This document shows, in pieces, positions 7,953-16,234 of a stretch of 34,499 nucleotides of DNA. Origin of the DNA: Clostridiales bacterium (GTDB lineage Bacteria; Bacillota; Clostridia; Christensenellales; JAISNN01). How positions within the stretch are numbered: the first letter of the stretch is position 1; every line of letters begins with the position of its first letter. Made by a program: the position numbers and the translations under genes. Where the stretch lies: assembly GCA_031276195.1 (NCBI GenBank), contig JAISNN010000039.1, positions 1-34,499 on the forward strand, read 5' to 3'. The notes beneath the pieces are model-generated. The model was not told the DNA's origin and did not search any database. It was given only the letters and a program-made list of their open reading frames with translations.

Positions 7953-9734
7953 ATGGCTAAGGAATTGACTTCAAACAAAAAAGTTCTCGAATTTATCGAG
8001 GCGAGCGTAAAGTTGACCAAGCCCGACAAGGTCGTTTGGATCGACGGGAGCGGCGCGCAGTTGGACGCGCTGACCAAAGAATCGGTCGAAAAGGGCGAGT
8101 TGATCAAATTGAACGGCGAACTTCTGCCCGGCTGCTATCTGCACAGGACAAAGGTCAACGACGTCGCGAGAGTCGAACACCGTACCTTTATCTGTTCGAG
8201 AAAAAAAGAGGACGCGGGTCCTACGAATAATTGGATGGAGTCGTCGGAGGCGTATGCCAAACTGTCCGGAATCTACGACGGCGCGATGAAAGGCAGGACG
8301 ATGTACGTCATTCCGTATTCTATGGGCGCGGTCGGTTCGGAGTTTTCTAAGGTCGGAATCGAATTGACGGACTCTATCTACGTCGTCATCAATATGAACA
8401 TTATGACGAGAATCGGGAAAAAATGTCTTGACGTTTTGGGCGATAGCGACGACTTCGTCCGCGGCTTGCACGCGACCGCCGATATCGACGAGGAAAAGAG
8501 ATACATCTGCCACTTCCCGGAAGACAACACCATTTGGTCGGTGAACAGCGCGTACGGCGGCAACGTCCTCTTAGGAAAAAAATGTTTCGCGCTCCGTATC
8601 GCCTCGTTCCAAGGCAAAAACGAAGGCTGGATGGCGGAACATATGCTGATTTTGGGAATCGAAAAACCGAACGGCGAAACCAAATATATCACCGCCGCTT
8701 TTCCGTCCGCCTGCGGAAAAACCAACCTCGCGATGCTCATCCCTCCCGAAACCTACACCAAAAAGGGCTATAAAGTCTGGTGCGTGGGCGACGATATCGC
8801 GTGGCTGAGAGTGGGCGCGGACGGAAGACTCTACGCTATCAATCCCGAATACGGTTTCTTCGGCGTAGCCCCCGGAACGAATGCGAAATCAAACCCGAAC
8901 GCTCTCGCGTCCACAAAGAAAAATACTATATTCACGAACGTGGTTCTGAACAAAAAGGACAACACCGTATGGTGGGAAGGATTGGACAAAAATCCCCCCG
9001 AGGACGCGATCGATTGGAAGGGAAATCCGTGGAACGGCAAAACCTCTACGGAGAAGGGCGCGCACCCGAACAGCCGCTTTACCGCTCCCGCGGTTAACTG
9101 TCCCTGCATAAGCCCCGAGTTTGAAAACCCCAAGGGCGTGCCGATCTCCGCGATCGTTTTCGGAGGCAGACGCGCCAAAACCGCGCCGCTGGTATATCAG
9201 GCGACGAGTTGGGCGAACGGCGTTTTCGTCGGATCGATTATGGCGTCGGAAACCACCGCCGCCGCGTCGGGAGCCGTGGGCGTAGTCAGACGCGACCCGA
9301 TGGCTATGCTGCCCTTTATCGGATATCATATCGGCGACTACTTGAACCACTGGCTCGAAATGGGCGAAAAAATTACCAAACAGCCGAAAATCTTTAACGT
9401 GAATTGGTTCAGACTCGACGAAAACGGGAATTTTGCATGGCCCGGATTCGGCGACAATATGCGCGTTCTCGACTGGATCTTGAAAAGAGCGGAGGAAACC
9501 GTCGACGCCGTAGAAACGCCGATCGGATATCTCCCGAAGCCCGAGGATATCAATCTGGACGGAAGCGGACTCTCGACGGAGGACGTCGCGAAACTCCTCG
9601 ACGTGGATAAGAGCGTCTGGGCGGCGGAAGCGGAAGGAATCGAAGAATTCTATAAAAAGATCGACGACAATAACGGCAAACTCCCCGAGGCGTTGAGAAA
9701 AGAACTTGACGGACTGAAAGCGAGATTGAAATAA
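7953..9734 (+). CDS. pckG: Phosphoenolpyruvate carboxykinase (GTP)
   Basis: The enzyme interconverts oxaloacetate plus GTP and PEP plus CO2 plus GDP. In anaerobes it often runs toward oxaloacetate. At 593 residues it has the size of GTP-type enzymes. The P-loop (kinase-1a) is PSACGKTNLAML near residue 250, with the GTP-class cysteine inside it. YVIPYSMGAVGSEFSKVGIE near 115-135 is the substrate-binding region, WVGDDIAW-type residues (VGDDIAWL near 275) the kinase-2 metal site, and FGGRRAKTAPLVYQ near 402 the conserved binding loop. The start is well supported by AAGGAG and ATG. The leader holds five 35-base repeats. A terminator-like stem follows at 9808. Confidence 0.95.
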   Translation: MAKELTSNKKVLEFIEASVKLTKPDKVVWIDGSGAQLDALTKESVEKGELIKLNGELLPGCYLHRTKVNDVARVEHRTFICSRKKEDAGPTNNWMESSEAYAKLSGIYDGAMKGRTMYVIPYSMGAVGSEFSKVGIELTDSIYVVINMNIMTRIGKKCLDVLGDSDDFVRGLHATADIDEEKRYICHFPEDNTIWSVNSAYGGNVLLGKKCFALRIASFQGKNEGWMAEHMLILGIEKPNGETKYITAAFPSACGKTNLAMLIPPETYTKKGYKVWCVGDDIAWLRVGADGRLYAINPEYGFFGVAPGTNAKSNPNALASTKKNTIFTNVVLNKKDNTVWWEGLDKNPPEDAIDWKGNPWNGKTSTEKGAHPNSRFTAPAVNCPCISPEFENPKGVPISAIVFGGRRAKTAPLVYQATSWANGVFVGSIMASETTAAASGAVGVVRRDPMAMLPFIGYHIGDYLNHWLEMGEKITKQPKIFNVNWFRLDENGNFAWPGFGDNMRVLDWILKRAEETVDAVETPIGYLPKPEDINLDGSGLSTEDVAKLLDVDKSVWAAEAEGIEEFYKKIDDNNGKLPEALRKELDGLKARLK

Positions 9735-9807
9735 TAATATGTCTAATATGCGGACGCGGTATAAAACTTTTTGCGGCGCGGCATAAATATTGAAGCGGAA
9801 GTTTTTT

Positions 9808-9828
9808 AAAAACCGAACGGTTTTTTTG
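9808..9828 (+). terminator. Terminator-like stem after PEPCK
   Basis: AAAACCG-AA-CGGTTTT followed by T residues forms a compact hairpin 74 bases after the stop codon. The two-base loop is small, so in practice the stem may open by one or two pairs. Confidence 0.5.
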
Positions 9829-9930
9829 GGCGGCGGATTTTTTGAATATAAACCTACTTGTTTTTTGCAGACGGAGAGAAAATTATTGCAAGCGAATAAG
9901 ACGGTTTATAAAAAATCCGCCGCCCAAAAA
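9823..9930. repeat. Long inverted repeat with about 48-base loop
   Basis: The left arm (9823-9854) and right arm (9903-9930) are near-perfect inverted copies: TTTTTGGGCGGCGGATTTTT on the left, AAAAATCCGCCGCCCAAAAA on the right, extended inward by TATAAACC and GGTTTATA. The stem is about 28 bp. The T-rich left arm overlaps the PEPCK terminator. No target-site duplication is obvious at the ends. Confidence 0.8.
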
Positions 9931-10035
9931 CTATCGGACGGGGAGAGTTAAGAAAAGCCGCTATACAATGCTTTTTCGTTAGTAAACGGTTGGGGAATAG
10001 CGTTTCGGCATTAAAAAGGATGGGAGGATATCGCT

Positions 10036-10167
10036 ATGAACGGATGTATTGAAATAATGAAAGAGGTTGTCGAAGGGAAACGGGATATTTGCGAGTTTAT
10101 AGACATTCCCGAAACGGGGGATTATAGGATTATAGAACTAAATACGCAATATGAACCCGAAATATAG
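10036..10167 (+). CDS. Small hypothetical protein, 43 residues
   Basis: An ATG preceded by GGAGG at a good distance opens a 43-codon frame reading MNGCIEIMKEVVEGKRDICE and ending NTQYEPEI. It is acidic, lacks a membrane segment or metal motif, and has no family I know. It lies between PEPCK and thiI. The strong binding site is the main support. It could be a leader peptide or an isolated fragment. Confidence 0.4.
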   Translation: MNGCIEIMKEVVEGKRDICEFIDIPETGDYRIIELNTQYEPEI

Positions 10168-10215
10168 AATACTATGCAAAACGGGATACGCAAAAAATAG
10201 AATACTATGCAAAAC
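10165..10215. repeat. Two copies of TAGAATACTATGCAAAAC upstream of thiI
   Basis: Identical 18-base copies start at 10165 and 10198, a spacing of 33 bases. The same 12-base core TAGAATACTATG occurs three times upstream of hisA (27570, 27613, 27647). The first copy here overlaps the stop codon of the 43-residue ORF. Confidence 0.75.
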
Positions 10216-10254
10216 CAAATATTATTCAAAAAAAGGCGGAGAGGAAGACGGCAA

Positions 10255-11409
10255 ATGGAAAAATGTATTTTGATAAGGTACGGTGAAATTTTTTTGAAGG
10301 GCGGAAACCGTTCGTATTTCGAGAGCCTTTTAAAAAAGAATATCAAGGAGTCGCTGAGGGGGATCAAACACTCTTTCGGCGTTTCGCAGGCGCGGTACTA
10401 TATCGCCGGTTACGACGAAAATTTTGAGGGCGAAATCTTGAACCGCTTAAAAAAAGTGTTCGGAATTCACTCGCTGAGCGTGTGCTATAAATTGAAAACC
10501 GATTTGGAAAATATCGGAGATTTTTTGTGCCGAACCTTTGACAAAACGGGGAAATTCAGGGTTACGGTCAACCGCGCCGACAAAAGGATCGGCGAAAGTT
10601 CGACGGAAATCGCCGGACGCTTGGGCACGAAACTCCTCGAAAATTCGGACGGTTTGACGGTGAGTTTAAAGGACTTCGACCACGAAATCAACGTCGACGT
10701 CAGAGAAAACGGATTCACTTACGTCTTTTATGACAAGATCCGCGGCGCGGGCGGGCTGCCCGTCGGCTGTTCGGGTCACGGGCTGCTCCTACTCTCGGGC
10801 GGGATCGACAGCCCCGTCGCGGGGTATATGGCGGCGCGGCGCGGTATGAAAATCAGCGCGGTGCATTTTTACAGTTTTCCCTATACGAGCATTCAAGCGA
10901 AAGAAAAGGTCTTGGATTTGGCGAAAAAATTGAAACTCTATACCGCCGAAATGACCGTCCATTTCGTGATGTTTACGGCAATTCAAGAGGCGATTTACGA
11001 CAAATGCCCGAACGAATATTTGATCACCGTTATGCGCAGAATGATGATGAGAATCGCGGACGGGTTGTGCGGAAAATACCGCTTTGACGCCGTGATCACG
11101 GGCGAAAACCTCGGGCAGGTCGCCAGCCAAACCGTTGAAAGCCTGACCTCGACAAGCCGCGTTACCGATAGGCTGATTTTGCGTCCGCTGATATGCTTCG
11201 ATAAGGCGGAAATCATCGAAACGGCAAAAAAAATCGAAACGTACGAGACGAGTATTTTGCCGTTCGAAGATTGCTGCACCGTCTTTTTGCCGAAAAATCC
11301 CGTCATACGTCCGCATATAAAAGCCGTCGAGGAAATGGAAAAAACACTCGACGTTGACGGACTCATCGCGCAGGCGTTGAACGGGATGACTGAAACTGTG
11401 AGGTTTTAG
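10255..11409 (+). CDS. thiI: tRNA 4-thiouridine synthetase ThiI
   Basis: ThiI uses ATP to activate uridine 8 of tRNA and inserts sulphur from a cysteine desulphurase; in many bacteria it also feeds thiazole synthesis. The order is N-terminal ferredoxin-like region (MEKCILIRYGEIFLKGGNRS), THUMP domain (about 60-165), then the PP-loop AANH domain with LLSGGIDSPVAGYMAARRG near residues 178-196. The segment ILPFEDCCTVFLPKNPV near the end carries the family cysteine. There is no C-terminal rhodanese domain, as usual in Firmicutes, so the persulphide must come from a separate desulphurase, not encoded here. An upstream in-frame ATG at 10207 exists, but ATG at 10255 follows GAGAGGAAG and begins exactly where family members begin. 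The gene is 384 residues, a normal length. Confidence 0.93.
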   Translation: MEKCILIRYGEIFLKGGNRSYFESLLKKNIKESLRGIKHSFGVSQARYYIAGYDENFEGEILNRLKKVFGIHSLSVCYKLKTDLENIGDFLCRTFDKTGKFRVTVNRADKRIGESSTEIAGRLGTKLLENSDGLTVSLKDFDHEINVDVRENGFTYVFYDKIRGAGGLPVGCSGHGLLLLSGGIDSPVAGYMAARRGMKISAVHFYSFPYTSIQAKEKVLDLAKKLKLYTAEMTVHFVMFTAIQEAIYDKCPNEYLITVMRRMMMRIADGLCGKYRFDAVITGENLGQVASQTVESLTSTSRVTDRLILRPLICFDKAEIIETAKKIETYETSILPFEDCCTVFLPKNPVIRPHIKAVEEMEKTLDVDGLIAQALNGMTETVRF

Positions 11410-11547
11410 GAAGTATATTTTATGACGGCTATATTCGTAATTTTGCGCCGAAGGATCAAACGAAATTGCAAACGGTATGTCTAACTGCCGCGAACAGCGT
11501 AAACTGTGAGGTCGCAAGGATAATTTAATGCGTATTAAGGAGGGTTT

Positions 11548-12162
11548 ATGCTTTCGGCTAACCGGCAAAAAAAGATGCGAGAGGCGTATAATGCGGTTTT
11601 TTATTTGGATTGGTTTAATCCGCGCATTTTTGCGAATGCGGATTATATTCACGAGGTGCAGACATTGAGAGGGATCGCGTTGCATTTTGATGCTTTAAAA
11701 GAGAGCCTCGCTTTAACGGGACGCCGAATGTATACTATGTGTACGCGCGACCGTTGCGGTTATTTTTTTAAGACGCAAAACGGGAACGATGAAGACGTAA
11801 GTCCTGAATATCAAGACGCGATTGTCACGACCCCTCGTTCTTGGAGTGAATTTATTGCGAATTGCAGATTTGATCCTATCGGATCACTTTTCTCTATGAG
11901 CGGGAGTTTTGGGATAATGTCCTCGCTTAGCGGAGTGTTCATTATGTCCGGGGAAAGGGAAATCGTAAACAAATACCGCCTTAATAATCCCGACTATTTG
12001 AATTGTCGAATAAGGGCGTTGAACAGTCTTAATTTGGAGGACGAAATTCGGCACAACGAGTTTCTTGAATTTATAGAAAATTATTTTCCCGAACATATTG
12101 CCGATTTGGACGAAGAGTTTTATTCGCGTTATGACTATAACGGCGAGTATGAAGCCGATTAG
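11548..12162 (+). CDS. Hypothetical protein, 204 residues
   Basis: The start is well marked by AAGGAGGG just before ATG, and the frame is clean. The protein has no signal peptide, though residues 115-135 (GSLFSMSGSFGIMSSLSGVF) are small and hydrophobic. It contains a CTRDRCGYFF pair of cysteines near residue 65 and an acidic tail (HIADLDEEFYSRYDYNGEYE). I do not recognise the family. It follows thiI by about 140 bases and is probably its own unit. Part of its coding sequence (about 11896-11946) is copied again outside the gene at 12281-12331. Confidence 0.7.
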   Translation: MLSANRQKKMREAYNAVFYLDWFNPRIFANADYIHEVQTLRGIALHFDALKESLALTGRRMYTMCTRDRCGYFFKTQNGNDEDVSPEYQDAIVTTPRSWSEFIANCRFDPIGSLFSMSGSFGIMSSLSGVFIMSGEREIVNKYRLNNPDYLNCRIRALNSLNLEDEIRHNEFLEFIENYFPEHIADLDEEFYSRYDYNGEYEAD

Positions 12163-12556
12163 AAATTGATTGAATGAACGGCAAGCAAGAGCGTGAATAT
12201 CACGGCGGGTTATGTTTATGATTTGCGGGGAAAGGTAATCTCGAAGCCGGGAAATCCCGCGGATATAAATCTGATAAGATTATGAGCGGGAGTTTTGGGA
12301 TAATGTATTCGCTTAGCGGAGTGTTCATTCGGTATACTCTCGGGAATACTATACTTTTTTTGTTACAAGTACATGAAAAATAAATTGAACAAGATTCAAA
12401 ATGAATATAATGAATATATAGCGGACGAAACATAACCGCCGCGAATATAACGCAACTTTATACGTTTGTAAATAGAACTTTCATACTTTTTTATTTTTTT
12501 AAAAAACCGTATCGCAAGGAATTCAAAAAAAATTTTAAAAATTTTTTTAAAAACTA
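12163..12556. other. Gap with a duplicated gene fragment
   Basis: Between the 204-residue ORF and the hsp20 promoter there is no complete gene. A GTG-started frame of about 30 codons (VNITAGYVYDLRGKVISKPG and onward, about 12192-12284) reads like protein but has no start signal and may be a gene remnant. Directly after it, 12281-12331 is a near-identical copy of 11896-11946 inside the upstream gene, with only a few changes. Confidence 0.55.
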
Positions 12557-12585
12557 TTGACACGCGCCCGCGGATATGCTAATAT
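12557..12585 (+). promoter_or_regulatory. SigmaA promoter of hsp20
   Basis: TTGACA (12557-12562) and TAATAT (12580-12585) are separated by 17 bases. The -35 box is perfect. The operator at 12590 begins just past the -10 box, so a repressor there would cover the transcription start. Confidence 0.8.
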
Positions 12586-12589
12586 ATTA

Positions 12590-12616
12590 TTGGCAGTCGG
12601 CGGATAAGAGTGCCAA
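12590..12616 (+). promoter_or_regulatory. CIRCE-like operator (HrcA site) for hsp20
   Basis: TTGGCAGTC, nine bases, GAGTGCCAA. The CIRCE consensus is TTAGCACTC-N9-GAGTGCTAA. The two arms are inverted copies except for one position (G in place of C in the left arm), and the spacer is exactly nine bases. The A-to-G and T-to-C changes near the ends compensate each other. It lies between the promoter and the gene, as in HrcA-controlled heat-shock units, so the gene is probably repressed by HrcA and released at high temperature. Confidence 0.8.
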
Positions 12617-12659
12617 CAAAAAACAAATTAAAAATACACAAAAAAAGGAGGTTTTCATT

Positions 12660-13112
12660 ATGGCAGGACTTATACCTTTCAATCGCAGAAATAACGATTT
12701 GGCTCGCAAAAACATCGGTTTTGAAGATTTCCACAATATGCTTGACGACTTTTTTAGCGGCGAGAGTTTATTCGGGCGCAGTTTGATTAGGGATACTTTC
12801 AAAATCGACATCGAAGAAACGGACAAAGAATACCGCGTCGAAGCGGAATTGCCCGGCGTCAAAAAAGAGGAAATCGATTTGGGCGTCGAGGACGACAACC
12901 TCTGCATCTCCGTAAAACGCTCGGAAGAAACAAACGCGGACGGAAAAAATTATATCCACAGAGAACGCAGAGCCTCGTCTATGCTTCGCCGAATCCGTCT
13001 TGCAAACGCCAAACTCGATTCCATCAAGGCGAAACTCGAAGAAGGTATTTTGACCGTCTCCGTCCCAAAGGACGAAAAAACGGGCGGCATTCGCAAAATC
13101 AACATCGAATAG
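12660..13112 (+). CDS. Small heat-shock protein Hsp20 (alpha-crystallin family)
   Basis: Small heat-shock proteins are ATP-independent holdases that assemble into large oligomers and keep unfolding proteins soluble. The protein has an N-terminal arm (MAGLIPFNRRNNDLARKN) with the GFEDFHNMLDDFF segment, then the alpha-crystallin domain from about residue 43 (FKIDIEETDKEYRVEAELPGV). The conserved LEEGILTVSVPK, the family A-x-x-x-n-G-v-L equivalent, lies near 132-140. The tail ends with KINIE, matching the I-x-I oligomer motif. The longer frame from 12576 is rejected: ATG at 12660 has AAAGGAGG just upstream, and the operator lies before it. At 150 residues it is a typical length. Confidence 0.93.
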   Translation: MAGLIPFNRRNNDLARKNIGFEDFHNMLDDFFSGESLFGRSLIRDTFKIDIEETDKEYRVEAELPGVKKEEIDLGVEDDNLCISVKRSEETNADGKNYIHRERRASSMLRRIRLANAKLDSIKAKLEEGILTVSVPKDEKTGGIRKINIE

Positions 13113-13140
13113 CATAAAAAGCCGGTTTTATCAAAATTTT

Positions 13141-13220
13141 CTTGATCCGTGGAACTCTATCTAATCTATCAAATCTATCTAATCTGCCTAACTTTACTTG
13201 ATCCGTAGAACTTTATCCGA
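13141..13220. repeat. Direct repeat CTTGATCCGTGGAACTCTATC
   Basis: A unit beginning CTTGATCCGT and continuing GAACT-TATC occurs at about 13141 and 13198, 57 bases apart, with two substitutions. Between them is a run of CTATCTAATCTATC-like steps. It lies just past hsp20. Confidence 0.55.
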
Positions 13221-13296
13221 TTAAATTTACCGTATCATAAACTCTTATCCGCCAAAACATATATATCTATTGATAATATACCTATTGACGCAAACG

Positions 13297-13329
13297 CGGG
13301 TGAAAACTTTTTTTAAAAGTTTTCACCCG
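13297..13329. terminator. Strong terminator after hsp20
   Basis: CGGGTGAAAACTTTT pairs with AAAAGTTTTCACCCG, giving a stem of 15 bp with a loop of three bases, followed by GTGCCTTTTT. It is the clearest terminator in the window and probably ends the hsp20 transcript. Confidence 0.8.
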
Positions 13330-13628
13330 TGCCTTTTTCCGAAACTTTCGATAATATTTGCGGCGTTTATCCCCGTATTCGTTCCGATTTATAACGGTTT
13401 TATGTTTTGTCCGCTTGACGAAGCGGCGCGTAATGCGCATTTCTCACGGTCGATATTTCGCGGTTTTTCATTTTCTCTTCTTTGGTCAACGGGGATATTT
13501 GCTTCGCTTTTGGGGATGTTCCGCATTGATGAAATACTCTTTAACGCCGATAAATCCCGTATCGGTAACGAGTTTTGCGTTCGAGTTTAACTAACCGCAT
13601 ACGTCCTTGAACAACGAAAAATCGCGCC
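13330..13628. other. Gap with no supported gene
   Basis: Two overlapping plus-strand frames cover this stretch but lack binding sites and use unusual codons; the first even starts inside the terminator. Read on the minus strand, 13590 to about 13500 gives NSNAKLVTDTGFIGVKEYF and further residues that look protein-like before hitting stops, so it may be a decayed minus-strand fragment. I do not annotate a gene. Confidence 0.4.
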
Positions 13629-13672
13629 GCCGCCCCACCCCCTAACCCCCTCCCACGGAGGGGAATTAAGGA
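13629..13672 (+). repeat. Copy of dispersed CCGCCCCACCCCCTAACC hairpin repeat
   Basis: CCGCCCCACCCCCTAACC, then CCCTCC-CAC-GGAGGG, then AATTAAGG. The hairpin arms CCCTCC and GGAGGG are exact. It is almost identical to the copy at 4190. The following 120 bases (13680-13790) hold short repeats of GGAACGGTTAAAAGGA and CAATAAG. Confidence 0.85.
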
Positions 13673-13832
13673 TAATGAGAGAAATACCGTTATAAGGACA
13701 ATAAGCGGGAAACGGTTAAAAGGATAATAAGCAATGAACGGTTAAAAGGACAATAAGTAATGATAAGCGAGGAACGGTTAAAAGGCACCGTTTTATAAGG
13801 CTTATTCTTACTATTTGACCGAAAGGCGTTTA

Positions 13833-15272
13833 TTATTTTGCCGTTTCCTTTTCTTTTTCGATCAGCATCGCTTCGATTTTTTCGGTAACTTCCGCCATAC
13901 TGCCCGTCGCTTTCCAAAGCGCGTCCGCCTTGGCTTTCCATTTTTCAAAGCCGAGAGGCGTTTTGGGGAAATTGCGGTAGTGAGTTTTTAGTTTCGCCGC
14001 GTAGAGGATTCCGCGGAGCAGACATTTGACGCTGTGCATACTTATGTTTTTGGTGACGACTCCTCCTATGACCTTGCCGATCAATTCGAACACTTCGCCT
14101 ACGGGCAGATCGGCGGAATAGGTTCTGTTTAGCCGCGTCATAGCCTTTGTGGAGAATACGATTTCTTTTTGGAACTGATATTCGTTCTCTTCGGCGGTGC
14201 ATTCGATCGCGTTGACCAAAGTCGCGACGATATAGGCGAAATTCGCCGCCTGCGTGGTGTTATATTTGACGTTCGCCTCCCAGAGTTTTTCCTCCGTGGG
14301 GTACGCGCCGTCTTTCATCGCTTCGCCCGCCGTGTCGGCGAGAATTTTGCAGCCGACCCAACTCGACGCGATGCCTTCGCCGATCCACTTTGTCATACAA
14401 GCCGAATCGCCCATGCAGACGAAACCGTCGGCGACGAGGGAATACGGAGCGGGGCGGTAGGGAGTCGCGCCTTTCTCGATTTTTACGACCTCGTGTTCGG
14501 GCATTTGAACCGCGGCGGCAAACCTTTGATAGCAAGTTTCGGCGTATTCATAGGAGAGGTTCGCGCCCGTACCGATGATCGCGAGATCGTCGGACGTTCC
14601 CAATCCGATCCAACTTTTCCAATATGCCCAATGCTCGGCGCATTTGGGATAGTCCTCGGGGTTTTTGAACTTGACGTATCTCAAAATTACGAAAAATTTC
14701 TCTCTGTCCGTGATGTCGAAAGTTCCGACTTTCGCGGTTTCGGGGAGTTTGCGTCTTACGACGGAATTCATTCCCGAACAGTCCGCGACCAAACGCGCCG
14801 AAACGGTTTTTTCCTTTCCGTTAAATTTTACCTTCGCCCCGTTGATCCTTCCGTCCGCGCCGAACGTGAGATCCGAAAACGGCGTTTCATAATAAAATTC
14901 CGCGCCCGCGGCTTCCGCTTGACCAATCTGCCTTTTGATGAATTCGGGAAGGCGAAGGGCGTAAAAGGGATAGTCCGCGCGCTTGATGCACTCCGTGCCG
15001 TCGTTGCGTTTCAGATATTGACTGAAAGGCGAATAGTACGTTCCGGACTCGAACATACCGATGTATTCGTCGTCGCCGGGTTTGGGTTCGGGAATCCCGA
15101 ACACGGGGAAGCGTTCGCTGTCGCAGTGGAAAATCGGCAGTTTCTCTCCCAATTTTTTCGCGGGCATAGCGTCGATTACGCATACGGAATAGCCTTTTGA
15201 AGCCATTTCGCGGGCAAAATAGATGCCGGCGGTACCCGCGCCGACAACCAGAACATCGTAATTTTCTTTCAT
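13833..15272 (-). CDS. Geranylgeranyl-reductase-like FAD oxidoreductase
   Basis: The protein opens with a Rossmann FAD-binding motif, VLVVGAGTAGIYFAREMASK, and a second FAD motif FVCMGDSACMTKWIGEGIASS near residue 300, the pattern of the geranylgeranyl reductase/PHBH family. These enzymes reduce isoprenoid double bonds or act as flavin monooxygenases; the substrate here is unknown. The 479-residue length is slightly longer than most, with a helical tail (EKIEAMLIEKEKETAK). ATG is preceded by CGGAGA at a good distance. A second member of the same family is encoded 1.4 kb upstream on the same strand (16729-18045), suggesting linked functions such as lipid or quinone tail saturation, although the long gap argues against one operon. 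The long opposite-strand frame here is a shadow. Confidence 0.8.
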   Translation of the reverse strand: MKENYDVLVVGAGTAGIYFAREMASKGYSVCVIDAMPAKKLGEKLPIFHCDSERFPVFGIPEPKPGDDEYIGMFESGTYYSPFSQYLKRNDGTECIKRADYPFYALRLPEFIKRQIGQAEAAGAEFYYETPFSDLTFGADGRINGAKVKFNGKEKTVSARLVADCSGMNSVVRRKLPETAKVGTFDITDREKFFVILRYVKFKNPEDYPKCAEHWAYWKSWIGLGTSDDLAIIGTGANLSYEYAETCYQRFAAAVQMPEHEVVKIEKGATPYRPAPYSLVADGFVCMGDSACMTKWIGEGIASSWVGCKILADTAGEAMKDGAYPTEEKLWEANVKYNTTQAANFAYIVATLVNAIECTAEENEYQFQKEIVFSTKAMTRLNRTYSADLPVGEVFELIGKVIGGVVTKNISMHSVKCLLRGILYAAKLKTHYRNFPKTPLGFEKWKAKADALWKATGSMAEVTEKIEAMLIEKEKETAK

Positions 15273-15900
15273 AACTTTCTCCGTTTTTTTTATTTTTATT
15301 TTTTAATTGTTATCAATATAAGCGGTTAGCGGCCGGTCGTTGCGTAAATTTATATGTGAGAGATTTGGCGCGTCGAGTGTTTGGGGATTTTGCCGCTCTT
15401 ATGTTTTTTCTAATCGGCCGCCCCACCCCTTGAATCCCCTCCCACGGAGGGGAATTTTATAGATCCGCGCTTTGAGCGTGTTTTCCTTTTGGCGGCGCGT
15501 TTTTTTTCGAGTTATATCTATTTTTTCGGTGTTGTCTAACTTTTTTTAATCGGTCGTTTTTGTTTTTTTAATCGGTTGACCTTGTTTTTTTTAATCGGCC
15601 GCCCCACCCCTACACCCCTCCCACGGAGGGGAATTTTATATATCCGCGCTTTGAGCGTGTTTTCCTTTTGGTAATGCGTTTTTTGGGGGAAAAGAATAAG
15701 GGGGACTATCGAATAGCGTTTACCGTGATTTTTTTATTATAGTCGTTATGTATATATTATACCATAAAATTTTATATTACGCTAACGATAAAGTAAAGAA
15801 ATCGTGAAAAATGTGAAAAATATTTCGTTGGGTAATACATTTTTAAGTTTTTATAGCGTGTATTTTATGAAAACGGTTGCGTCGAGCGATATTCCGATAA
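15273..15900. repeat. Repeat-rich gap with two tandem copies of the GC-rich repeat
   Basis: From 15417 to 15672 a block of about 180 bases is duplicated: both copies have CGGCCGCCCCACCCC, then the CCTCC-CAC-GGAGG hairpin, then AATTTTAT and CCGCGCTTTGAGCGTG. They start near 15415 and 15596. Between them TTTTTTAATCGGTCG-like units repeat three times. No gene is present. Confidence 0.8.
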
Positions 15901-15904
15901 ACGA

Positions 15905-16040
15905 TGTGTTCTTTTTTTGCAAACGGTTTATGGCGTTAAGGAGATATCAAGAAAGGTAAGGTGTTCTTTTTTTTGCAAGCGGTTTGCGCCGTTAAGGAGA
16001 TATTGAGATAGGTGATTGTTCTTTTTGTAAGAAATTTATG
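15905..16040. repeat. Tandem repeat, TGTTCTTTTTTTGCAA unit
   Basis: A unit of about 57-60 bases, TGTTCTTTTT-TGCAA then CGGTTT, GGCGTTAAGGAGATAT and an A/G stretch, occurs twice in full and once in part. It is distinct from the array that follows. Confidence 0.65.
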
Positions 16041-16143
16041 GCGGCGGTTAACCGGGACAACATACGGCGGCATTTAAGAATCCGTAAAGACATCAAGTTT
16101 TAAATATATTATAACCGATAGAAGCGGTTTTATCAACCGTAGA

Positions 16144-16181
16144 TTTTTGTTATGCGTCGGTTAAGCAACCGAAACAAAAAA
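16144..16181. terminator. Possible terminator hairpin in the gap
   Basis: TTTTTGTT pairs with AACAAAAAA around an inner CGGTT-aag-CAACCG stem. It could stop transcription in either direction between the two flavoprotein genes. A 15-codon ATG frame at about 16190 is too small to call. Confidence 0.35.
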
Positions 16182-16234
16182 GAGGCGGGTATGAATGCCG
16201 TACTCCGTCTGCGGATTGCGTATATTTACGATAA

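Noticed and set aside
10789-11685. 298-residue minus-strand frame opposite thiI
   Set aside because: Antisense of the PP-loop region; no start signal.
13270-13590. 106-residue plus-strand ORF after hsp20
   Set aside because: Starts within the terminator hairpin, no binding site, and minus-strand reading looks more protein-like; left unannotated.
14169-15200. 343-residue plus-strand frame opposite the flavoprotein gene
   Set aside because: Antisense of a gene with clear FAD motifs; composition is a shadow and no family motif is seen.
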